The notes under the pieces: model-generated
The model's database searches: none
What the model was told of the DNA's origin: nothing
What the model saw: only the letters and a program-made list of their open reading frames with translations
Translations under genes and position numbers: made by a program
Shown: in pieces, positions 6,915-14,212 of the stretch
Layout of the letters: every line of letters begins with the position of its first letter
Numbering within the stretch: the stretch's first letter is position 1
Source of the DNA: JBGSST01 sp041736915
GTDB taxonomy: Bacteria > Bdellovibrionota > FAC87 > UBA2466
Reading direction: 5' to 3'
DNA: 24,484 bases
Assembly (NCBI GenBank): GCA_041736915.1
Contig: JBGSST010000366.1
Span: 1-24,484 of the forward strand

Positions 6915-7664
6915 ATGAGTTCTGGTCACACAAGCTGGTTGCTTCAGATTCCTGGTCTGTCGCACGATCCCCATCACATCGAAATCAATGCCTCCATCGT
7001 TACGGTGGCTTTCATTGGTGTGACCTCGGTGCTGGCTCACCTGGCCCTCAAAGGGAATGAAGAAAAGCACCTCGTTCCCAGCAAGAAGCCGTCCTACGTA
7101 ACGGTGGTGGATGCCATTATCGACGGCCTTTACGGCATGATCGAAGGCACGTTGGGTAAGGATGCGGAAAAGCACGTTCCGTTCATCGCGGCGTTGTTCT
7201 TGTACGTATTTTTCAACAATCTCTTGGGTTTACTGCCTTATTCCACCTCGTCCACCGCGAGCGTGAACACCACCTTTGCCTTGGGCATCCTGTCTTTCCT
7301 TTACTACAACCTCATGGGCATCAAATCCCACGGGTTGGTGGGCTACCTAAAGCACTTCTTAATGGGGCTCGGGCCGGCCGGTATCCTGATTGCGATTCTT
7401 GAAATGGTTTCGCACGCCATTCGCCCTGTCTCGTTGGGCATTCGTCTTTTCGTGAACATGTTCGTGGATCACGCCGTAGCCTCGAAGTTCTCGGCGCTGG
7501 TAGCCTGGGTCCTTCCCGTTCCTTTATTGCTTTTTGGAATTTTCGTTTGTACGATTCAGGCCTTTGTTTTCGCGACCATTTCGGCGGTTTACGTACAAAT
7601 GGCAACTGAGCACGACCATGCGCATGACGACCACGCCCATGGCCACGATGCTCACGCGCACTAA
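6915..7664 (+). CDS. atpB: F0F1 ATP synthase subunit a
   Basis: Subunit a forms the two ion half-channels against the rotating c-ring. The 249-aa product has several hydrophobic helices and the family hallmarks: NNLLGLLPYSTS, the essential arginine R177 in SLGIRLFVNM (E. coli R210), and Q215 in the last helix CTIQAFVFATISAVYV. The start is set at the ATG at 6915; a TTG at 6876 is in frame but would add 13 residues unlike the family and lie inside the DnaA/promoter region. The C-terminus is unusual: the last 17 residues contain eight histidines alternating with Asp/Ala/Gly, a possible metal-binding or pH-sensing tail. It is followed 48 bases later by atpE. Confidence 0.96.
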   Translation: MSSGHTSWLLQIPGLSHDPHHIEINASIVTVAFIGVTSVLAHLALKGNEEKHLVPSKKPSYVTVVDAIIDGLYGMIEGTLGKDAEKHVPFIAALFLYVFFNNLLGLLPYSTSSTASVNTTFALGILSFLYYNLMGIKSHGLVGYLKHFLMGLGPAGILIAILEMVSHAIRPVSLGIRLFVNMFVDHAVASKFSALVAWVLPVPLLLFGIFVCTIQAFVFATISAVYVQMATEHDHAHDDHAHGHDAHAH

Positions 7665-7700
7665 AAGTTTGTCTGAAAGTTTGGCTTAAATTTTTTTCGT

Positions 7701-7706
7701 AAGGAG
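7701..7706 (+). promoter_or_regulatory. Strong ribosome binding site of atpE
   Basis: AAGGAG lies 6 bases before the atpE ATG and is preceded by a run of seven T (7691-7697). This U-rich, strong-SD leader is much better than that of atpB and fits the need for many c subunits per enzyme. Confidence 0.75.
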
Positions 7707-7712
7707 TAATAA

Positions 7713-8030
7713 ATGAAGATCGCGCTTGGTTTCTCTCTGTTGGCCCTGTTGTTCCCCGGTATTTCGTTCGCGGAAGAAGCGACGCACGCCACGACGGCGA
7801 CGTCGGCGGCTCCGTGGATCGCTTTGGCGGTCGGCTTCGGAATGGCCTTGGCGGTAATCGCGGCGACGACGGCTCAGGGCCGTATTGCTAGCGCGTTCAT
7901 GGATGGCGCTTCTCGCAATCCTTCGGCCACTGACGGCATGAAGACCCCGCTCATCTTGGGCTTGGCCTTCATCGAATCGCTGGTTCTGTTCACCGTTCTG
8001 ATCGCGTTCATGCTGATCGGTAAGCTGTAA
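7713..8030 (+). CDS. atpE: F0F1 ATP synthase subunit c
   Basis: This is the hairpin proteolipid of the rotor ring. It is 105 aa, longer than the usual 75-90, because of an N-terminal signal-like segment ending ISFA before EEAT (cleavage likely after residue 20). Helix 1 spans about 33-56, the polar loop is R68-N-P70, and helix 2 carries the ion-binding carboxylate E88 in LGLAFIESLVLF. Q55 and S89 align with the Na+ ligands Gln32 and Ser66 of the Ilyobacter c-ring when the QG...RQP/RNP spacing (16 residues) is used. The glycine motif of helix 1 (GxGxGxGxG) is here V-I-A-A-T-T-A-Q-G, so all but the last Gly is replaced. It is the last gene before a strong terminator. Confidence 0.96.
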   Translation: MKIALGFSLLALLFPGISFAEEATHATTATSAAPWIALAVGFGMALAVIAATTAQGRIASAFMDGASRNPSATDGMKTPLILGLAFIESLVLFTVLIAFMLIGKL

Positions 8031-8060
8031 TCAGCTTATAGCTACGGTTGTAGTTTAATG

Positions 8061-8097
8061 GCTCCGTCTCTCTTCGAGGGACGGAGCTTTTTATTTT
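8061..8097 (+). terminator. Rho-independent terminator after atpE
   Basis: GCTCCGTCTCTC pairs with GAGGGACGGAGC (one G-U pair) around a three-base loop, followed by a T-rich tract (8088-8097). It lies 30 bases after the atpE stop. On the minus strand the hairpin is not followed by T residues, so it serves the atp side rather than uvrA. Confidence 0.9.
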
Positions 8098-8104
8098 TGG
8101 GGAA

Positions 8105-10924
8105 TCAGCTAATGTGCTCGCGCTGGCGCGAGGCACTCTTGCCGGTGGTCGCCGCCGGAGCGCTAGCCTGGAGCATCGGTTTTAAGAAAACTCCCGTAAG
8201 CGATTTTTCGACCTTACCCAACCCTTCGGGCGGTCCTTCGTAAAGCACGTCGCCGCCGTGTACTCCGCCTTCGGGACCCAAGTCGATGAGATAGTCGGAC
8301 TGTTTGATCACATCGAGGTTGTGCTCGATGACGATAACGGTGTTTCCCTGATCCGCCAGACGGTGAAGAATGTCGACCAAACGGCGGATGTCTTCAAAAT
8401 GTAAACCCGTGGTGGGCTCATCGAGGATGTACATCGTACGTCCCGTAGAACGCTTCAGGAGCTCCTTAGCGAGCTTGATCCGCTGCGCTTCACCACCGGA
8501 AAGGGTCAACGCACTCTGGCCCAGGTGCACGTACCCCAGCCCCACGTCGTTAAGGGTGCCAAGCTTGTGTTTGATCTGCGGGATGCGTTCGAAGAACTCA
8601 CTGGCTTCGGCAATCGTCATGGCGAGGACCTGCGCGATGTTCTTTTGCCGGTAGTAAATTTCTAACGTCTCACGGTTGTACCGTTGGCCGCGGCAGAGCT
8701 CGCACTCGACGTAAACGTCGGGAAGAAAATTCATTGAAATGCGAATGTTGCCGTCGCCGCGGCAAGCATCACAGCGACCACCTTCCACATTGAATGAGAA
8801 ACGGCCGGGGCCGTAGCCACGGGCTTTGGCTTCGGGAAGACCGGCGAATAGCGTACGAATCTCGCCGAAGACGCCGGTGTAAGTGGCTGGGTTTGAGCGT
8901 GGAGTGCGCCCGATCGGGCTTTGATCCACGTGAATTACTTTATCGACGGCATCGAGCCCTTCGACTTTATCGACCTTCAGATGATCGGGAACGGGAAGCC
9001 GTTGGAACGAGGCGTGGATCGCCGGAAAAAGGGTATCTAGGATCAAGGTGCTCTTACCCGAGCCGGAAACACCGGTAATGCCGATGATGTTACCCAGCGG
9101 GAAGGTGACCGAAATATTGCGCAAATTATTTAGCGAGGCACCCGAAAGTCGAATGGCCCGATTCGGATCCTGTTTTCGGCGAACGGCGGGAACCGGGATT
9201 TTCTTTACCCCGTTCATGTACTGGGCCGTAACGCTAGATTCGGTATTGAGTAGTTCCTTTGGGGTGCCCGCAAACAATACGTGACCGCCTTTGGCGCCGG
9301 CGCCGGGCCCCATATCCACCACGAAATCGGCGCGGCGGATAGTTTCCTCATCGTGCTCTACGACCAAAACGGAATTGCCGGAGTCGCGAAGGCGCTCGAG
9401 CGTTTGGATTAGCTTCTCGTTGTCGCGGGGGTGTAGTCCGATGCTCGGCTCATCCAGCACGTAGAGCACACCTACCAGCGAGGCACCAATCTGGCTGGCC
9501 AGTCGGATGCGCTGGGCTTCGCCCCCCGAAAGCGAGTCGGCACCACGTCCCAACGAGAGATAGCTTAGACCTACGTCGACGAGAAAACGCAAACGGGCGG
9601 TGATCTCTTTCAAAATCGGTTCGGCGACTAGGTTTTGTGAAGACGTGAACTTCAGTTTGCTGACCTCTTCGAGGCAGCGCTGCAAATCCCAACCGCAAAC
9701 GTCGGCAATGTTGTGGTTCCCGATTCGAACCGAAAGTACGTCGCGCTTGAGACGTGAGCCCAAACATTCGGGGCAGGGGCGGGACGAATAATACGATTCC
9801 GCCGGCCCATCCTCATCGTCTTCTTCTTCCTCGTCGGAAGATTCGAGCGCCGGAATGATACCGACCCAGCCATCTTTGCCGTGCAGGGCGAGGTCTTTGT
9901 CTTTAGAAGAAACGTCTTTCCAAGGCACATCGATGGGCACGCCAAGCTTCTTGAGGGGAGCGAAAAAATCCTCGAGCTGTTTCTTGGTCTTTCCGTCCCA
10001 GGGTCCCACGGCACCGCGATTAAGTGGGAGGTCCATGTCGCCAATCACCTTGTGCGGATCGATGAAGTCTTGGGTGCCGCGGCCTTCGCAAACCGTGCAG
10101 GCGCCATGCTCGCTGTTGAAAGAAAAATTACGCGGCTCTAGCTCGGGGAAGTTGATTCCGCACTTCACGCACGCGCGTTTGGTGGAATAGATGGTTAGTT
10201 GCTTGGAATCAACGTCTTCGATCTCGACAATCCCGTCGGCTAATCCAACGGCCATCTCGATTGCTTCGGCTAAACGGTAATCAATGCCGGCGCGCAAAAA
10301 GATGCGGTCTACGAAAACCGAGATGTCGTGCTTGTTGGTCTTCTTGAGCTTGATGGGCTCGGAAAGCGAAAGGTCCTGACCATCTACCCGCACGCGGGTA
10401 AAGCCCCGTCCTTGCAGCTGGAATAATTCTTTTTGGTACTCACCTTTTTTGCCACGCACGATGGGGGCTAGCACCGAAATGCGGGTGCCCGCGGGAAGGC
10501 GGAGCACTTGTTCCACGATCTCATTTACGGTCTGGCGCTGAACTTCGTCGCCGCAGGACGGGCAGAACACCTTTCCCAGGCGGGAGAAGAATAGGCGAAG
10601 GTAATCGTAAATCTCCGTGATGGTGCCGACGGTGGAGCGGGGGCTACGGCTAACCACCTTCTGGTCGATAGAGATGGTGGGCGAAAGACCATCGATGAAC
10701 TCGACGTCCGGCTTTTTCATCTGCTCGAGAAACTGGCGGGCGTAAGCGGATAGCGACTCCAAGTACCGGCGTTGCCCTTCGGCGTAGATCGTATCGAAAG
10801 CGAGTGAAGACTTTCCCGAACCGCTCAGGCCAGTGATGACCACGAGCTTGTTGCGGGGGATATCGAGGGACACATTCTGTAAATTGTGCTCCTTTGCTCC
10901 CTTTACGATGATGTGCGACGACAC
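8105..10924 (-). CDS. uvrA: UvrABC excinuclease subunit A
   Basis: This is the DNA-damage sensor ATPase of nucleotide excision repair; it loads UvrB on lesions. The 939-aa protein has two ABC-type nucleotide-binding domains: Walker A GLSGSGKS (residues 32-39) and GVSGSGKS in the second half, signatures LSGGEAQRIRLA and LSGGEAQRIKLA, and H-loops VVEHD and VIEHN. Zinc-finger cysteines are present in CVKCG...CTVC and CDACRG...CELC. It starts with GTG, supported by AAGGTG eight bases upstream. One oddity is a strongly acidic segment (ESSDEEEEDDEDG, about residues 358-372) just before the CPECLGSRL cysteine pair. It is the last gene of a minus-strand unit, 12 bases after the phosphohexomutase gene. 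Confidence 0.97.
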   Translation of the reverse strand: MSSHIIVKGAKEHNLQNVSLDIPRNKLVVITGLSGSGKSSLAFDTIYAEGQRRYLESLSAYARQFLEQMKKPDVEFIDGLSPTISIDQKVVSRSPRSTVGTITEIYDYLRLFFSRLGKVFCPSCGDEVQRQTVNEIVEQVLRLPAGTRISVLAPIVRGKKGEYQKELFQLQGRGFTRVRVDGQDLSLSEPIKLKKTNKHDISVFVDRIFLRAGIDYRLAEAIEMAVGLADGIVEIEDVDSKQLTIYSTKRACVKCGINFPELEPRNFSFNSEHGACTVCEGRGTQDFIDPHKVIGDMDLPLNRGAVGPWDGKTKKQLEDFFAPLKKLGVPIDVPWKDVSSKDKDLALHGKDGWVGIIPALESSDEEEEDDEDGPAESYYSSRPCPECLGSRLKRDVLSVRIGNHNIADVCGWDLQRCLEEVSKLKFTSSQNLVAEPILKEITARLRFLVDVGLSYLSLGRGADSLSGGEAQRIRLASQIGASLVGVLYVLDEPSIGLHPRDNEKLIQTLERLRDSGNSVLVVEHDEETIRRADFVVDMGPGAGAKGGHVLFAGTPKELLNTESSVTAQYMNGVKKIPVPAVRRKQDPNRAIRLSGASLNNLRNISVTFPLGNIIGITGVSGSGKSTLILDTLFPAIHASFQRLPVPDHLKVDKVEGLDAVDKVIHVDQSPIGRTPRSNPATYTGVFGEIRTLFAGLPEAKARGYGPGRFSFNVEGGRCDACRGDGNIRISMNFLPDVYVECELCRGQRYNRETLEIYYRQKNIAQVLAMTIAEASEFFERIPQIKHKLGTLNDVGLGYVHLGQSALTLSGGEAQRIKLAKELLKRSTGRTMYILDEPTTGLHFEDIRRLVDILHRLADQGNTVIVIEHNLDVIKQSDYLIDLGPEGGVHGGDVLYEGPPEGLGKVEKSLTGVFLKPMLQASAPAATTGKSASRQREHIS

Positions 10925-10936
10925 TACGAGTTCACC

Positions 10937-12301
10937 TTACTTCAGAGATTCGAGTACTTCTTGGAGCGTGGATTCAATCTCGGAACGGATGCGATTTAGC
11001 TCACCGGTCGAGCTGGCTTCGAAACGATAAACGAGCACGGGTTGCGTGTTAGACGCACGTACCAAACCCCAACCTTCGGGGTACTCTACGCGGGCCCCGT
11101 CGATAGGATTCACTTCGAGCCCCTTGGCGATAAAGCGTTTGCGGGCTTCTTCTACGACCTGAAACTTTATCTCATCCGGACAGTCCACACGCAGTTCGGG
11201 GGTGGAGTAGGTCTTGGGAAGGTCGGCGAGCAGCTCGGAAGGGGTCTTGCCTTCCTGGGCGATGATCTCGATGGCGCGCGCGCCCGCGTAGATCGCGTCG
11301 TCGAAACCGTAGTAACGGTCCTTGAAGAACATATGGCCGCTCATCTCGCCGGCAAGTAACGCGCCTTCTTCCTTCATCTTGGCTTTGATGAGGCTATGGC
11401 CGGTCTTGTACATGATGGGCTTGCCACCGTGCTTGGCGATATCGGCATACAGCTTACGCGAGGCTTTTACCTCGGAGATAACCTTGGCCCCGGGATGCAC
11501 CTTGAGCACGGAACGAGCAAACATAGCCAGGATCTCATCTCCGAAAAGAATCTGCCCGCTTCTATCGACGATGCCGATGCGATCGGCATCACCGTCGAAA
11601 GCAATGCCCATCGCCAGGTTATGTTCTTTAACCGTGTTGATGAGGGCCTGCATGTTCTTGGGATCCGACGGATCGGGATGATGGTTCGGAAAATGGCCGT
11701 CGGGTTTACCGTATAGCTCGATGACCTCACAGCCCATCGCTTCGTAGGCCTTCTTAGCCGCCACGCCCCCCATGCCGTTGCCGCAGTCGATGGCGACCTT
11801 CATGCTGACCTTGTGGCCAATGGAGTCGGTAATGGCCTTGATGTAAGCGTCGAGTACCTCGGTGGTTTCGCGCTTTCCCTGGCCCGTGGCGAAATCGCCC
11901 CGCTCAATTATTTCGCGCACGGTTTGAATCTCTTCGCCGAATAGCGTGGATTCACCGCAAACGACTTTGAAACCATTCTGGTCACCGGGATTGTGACTTC
12001 CGGTAATCATGACGCCGCCGCCAACCGTGAGGTGGCGCGTGGCAAAGTATAGGCCCGGGGTAGGCACCAGACCCACGTCCACGACATCGAGTCCGGACGA
12101 TAAAAATGCCTCCGTGAGGTTTTGGAAGATGTCATCGCTGGAGAGGCGGCAATCTCGCCCCACGGCTACTTTGGTGACGCCCTTCTTGCGGAAGAAAGAA
12201 CCAAGCCCACGGCCGATGAGCATGGCTTTTTCGCCGGTCAGCTCCTTCTCGGCTATTCCACGGATGTCATACTCACGAAAGATTTTTGGATTGAGTTTCA
12301 T
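10937..12301 (-). CDS. Phosphomannomutase/phosphoglucomutase (AlgC/ManB-type phosphohexomutase)
   Basis: This enzyme interconverts hexose 6- and 1-phosphates through a phosphoserine, feeding nucleotide-sugar synthesis for polysaccharide and LPS. The 454-aa protein has all four signatures of the alpha-D-phosphohexomutase family: the phosphoserine loop TGSHNP (Ser102), the Mg2+ loop DGDADR (236-241), the sugar-specificity loop GEMSGH (318-323) and the phosphate-binding loop RASNTQP (415-421). The N-terminus FREYDIRG is typical of bifunctional PMM/PGM enzymes. The GEMSGH form favours glucose/mannose over glucosamine substrates, but the preferred one cannot be read from sequence. Its ATG overlaps the stop of the upstream SurA-like gene (ATGA), implying translational coupling. 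Confidence 0.94.
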   Translation of the reverse strand: MKLNPKIFREYDIRGIAEKELTGEKAMLIGRGLGSFFRKKGVTKVAVGRDCRLSSDDIFQNLTEAFLSSGLDVVDVGLVPTPGLYFATRHLTVGGGVMITGSHNPGDQNGFKVVCGESTLFGEEIQTVREIIERGDFATGQGKRETTEVLDAYIKAITDSIGHKVSMKVAIDCGNGMGGVAAKKAYEAMGCEVIELYGKPDGHFPNHHPDPSDPKNMQALINTVKEHNLAMGIAFDGDADRIGIVDRSGQILFGDEILAMFARSVLKVHPGAKVISEVKASRKLYADIAKHGGKPIMYKTGHSLIKAKMKEEGALLAGEMSGHMFFKDRYYGFDDAIYAGARAIEIIAQEGKTPSELLADLPKTYSTPELRVDCPDEIKFQVVEEARKRFIAKGLEVNPIDGARVEYPEGWGLVRASNTQPVLVYRFEASSTGELNRIRSEIESTLQEVLESLK

Positions 12302-13260
12302 TGGCGTTTTTCAGAATAGACAATATGGGCTTCGCCCTTTTTGCGCTCTAGCCACAGAAGCATTTTTTTCTCTACTTCGGTTGCGGCCATCTGCTGTTTC
12401 AACATCTCTTTTTGCTCTTTGCTGAGCCCGCTAAAGTCAGCCGACTTGGCTTCGAGAACCTTGAGGATATGAAAACCGGCTTTGGTCTTCACCGGGGCCG
12501 AGGCTTGCCCGAGAGGAAGCTTAGGCACCACCGCGCGGAACTCTTTCGACAGCTGAGACAAGGGGAAGCTGCCCAGCACGCCACCCGTGGATGCCGTGGA
12601 GCTGTCATCCGAAGCTTCTTTGGTGAACGCTTCGAACTTCTCCGGGCTATCTTTCAGCTCGGCGTATACGCGGTCGGCCCGCGTTTTCGCATCTTTACCC
12701 GCGCGGATGAAGATGTGAGCTAGCTTGTAGGAAAGGTCGCCCTCTTCTTTTCTCGAGTTGCGATCGTAAAAGTGCCGCAGCTGCTCTTCGCTGACCTCGA
12801 GCGTGGGTTTGATCTCGCGCTCGACGAGGTTACGGCGCTCGATCTGCCGCTTTAGACCAAGCTTGTAGTCATCGACGCTCGAACCAAGTTGCTTCAGTCG
12901 ATCCATGAGCTGAGCTTCGGAGATGCCGTTGCGCTTGCTGATGGAACGGATCTGACCGTCGACCTCGGCGGGCGAGGCGGATAGCTCTAGGCGTTTGACC
13001 TGCTGGTCGATGATCTTCTCTTCGATGAGCAGATCGATGACCTTCTTTCGATCGGAAAGGGTGGAGGTGTCTAATCCACCAAACATCTCTTGGAAGTTCT
13101 TTGATTTGGCTTTCGCCGTGAACTTCTCGATATCCGATTCGAGGATGATGTCGTCGTTTACCGTTACGATTACCTTGTCGACAATTTTACTTTCGGCGGC
13201 AACGCAAACGAGCAGGGTTAAAAGGGAACACTTAGCTAATCGTAGTAAAAAGGCTCTCAT
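12298..13260 (-). CDS. SurA-like periplasmic peptidyl-prolyl isomerase/chaperone
   Basis: This exported 320-aa protein has a signal peptide (MRAFLLRLAK then a hydrophobic stretch ending VCVAA), a SurA N-terminal helical domain (VDKVIVTVNDDIILESDIEKF, about 26-160) and one parvulin domain containing YKLAHIFIRAG, GGVLGSF and KTKAGFHILKVLE. SurA proteins carry unfolded outer-membrane proteins through the periplasm. A start six codons earlier (13278) is possible, but the ATG at 13260 gives a cleaner basic n-region; either start overlaps the upstream PPIase gene. E. coli SurA has two parvulin domains and this has one. The stop overlaps the phosphohexomutase start. Confidence 0.9.
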   Translation of the reverse strand: MRAFLLRLAKCSLLTLLVCVAAESKIVDKVIVTVNDDIILESDIEKFTAKAKSKNFQEMFGGLDTSTLSDRKKVIDLLIEEKIIDQQVKRLELSASPAEVDGQIRSISKRNGISEAQLMDRLKQLGSSVDDYKLGLKRQIERRNLVEREIKPTLEVSEEQLRHFYDRNSRKEEGDLSYKLAHIFIRAGKDAKTRADRVYAELKDSPEKFEAFTKEASDDSSTASTGGVLGSFPLSQLSKEFRAVVPKLPLGQASAPVKTKAGFHILKVLEAKSADFSGLSKEQKEMLKQQMAATEVEKKMLLWLERKKGEAHIVYSEKRQ

Positions 13261-14185
13261 TTCTAAAAATTTCTGCATCCTTCAATAGTTTAGTTACCCA
13301 TTCCTTGTAGGCGTTTACCTCTTTGGCTTTTTTGATTGATTTGACGATCTCGAGCTTGGCTTCGTTGAAGCCCAAGCGGCGGTAAGGCTGCTTCTCTAGC
13401 ATCTTCAAAAGGTGAACGCCGTAACGGCTCTGAATGGGTTTGGAAATAGTTCCTACGCTCAAGGCGAAGGCTTCGTTGAACGCCGCAATCTTCTCGTTTT
13501 TCGAGAAGAAACCTAAATCGCCGCCTTTAACCGCATCGGGGCTAAGCGAATACTTGCGCGCGGCGGACTCGAACGTGATGGTGTTGGAAGTGATCTCTTG
13601 GCGGATTTTTTCCGCCTCTTCCTTGGTCGGTACCACGATCTGCAGCACGTGGACTCTCTCCGGAGAGAAAAACTCGCGCTCGTGAATCTTGAAATGCTTT
13701 TTGATCTCTTCGTCGGAAACGAGAGTTTCGGAAGAAAAGAGCGACTCGGCCAGCTTTTCCACGAGCAGCTGATCCTCGATGCGCTTACGCAAGAACTCTT
13801 CGGTGGTGTTCTGCTTGCGTAGCATCTCTTCGAAGCCGCCGGGCGGGTAACCGTCTTTCCAGTTCGACAGGCGGCCTTCGACCTCTTCGCGTGCGATACG
13901 GAGGTTCTTCTTTGCCGCTTCCTGCCGCAGCAGGTTCAGTATTAAAATCTCATTCAACGCGCGTGTCTTTAGCTGCTCGAGCAGCTTCGGGTTTTTCTGG
14001 GAGACGTTGTCCTGCTCGGCCTTGAGCTGCGTAAAGACAAACTGAAACTCGCGCGCGAGGACTGGCTCACCGTTCACCCGAGCGATAATCTGCTTGGAGG
14101 GATCCGGCTGTGGCTGGCTGCAGGCGGGCAAAATTAGGCCAGCAATCAGTAGAGTAAGCCCGAGTGATTTAAGCGCGGAAAACAC
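13232..14185 (-). CDS. PrsA/PpiC-like peptidyl-prolyl isomerase lipoprotein
   Basis: This 317-aa protein starts at a GTG that yields a lipoprotein signal: VFSALKSLGLTLLIAG then the lipobox LPAC, with lipidated Cys22. A SurA-type N-terminal domain (IIARVNGEPVLAREF and following helices) precedes a parvulin domain (ERVHVLQIVVPTKEEAEKI, KGGDLGFFSKNE, SRYGVHLLKMLEK). It is probably anchored in the periplasm and helps fold secreted or outer-membrane proteins. Frame upstream of the GTG is open but unlike any secreted protein and overlaps the divergent cytochrome gene, so the longer start is rejected. No clear ribosome binding site is visible. Its 3' end overlaps the SurA-like gene by 29 bases, forming a paired chaperone module. 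Confidence 0.88.
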   Translation of the reverse strand: MFSALKSLGLTLLIAGLILPACSQPQPDPSKQIIARVNGEPVLAREFQFVFTQLKAEQDNVSQKNPKLLEQLKTRALNEILILNLLRQEAAKKNLRIAREEVEGRLSNWKDGYPPGGFEEMLRKQNTTEEFLRKRIEDQLLVEKLAESLFSSETLVSDEEIKKHFKIHEREFFSPERVHVLQIVVPTKEEAEKIRQEITSNTITFESAARKYSLSPDAVKGGDLGFFSKNEKIAAFNEAFALSVGTISKPIQSRYGVHLLKMLEKQPYRRLGFNEAKLEIVKSIKKAKEVNAYKEWVTKLLKDAEIFRNESLFTTIS

Positions 14186-14212
14186 CTGGAAAGGGTAATG
14201 GAACGAGGCACG

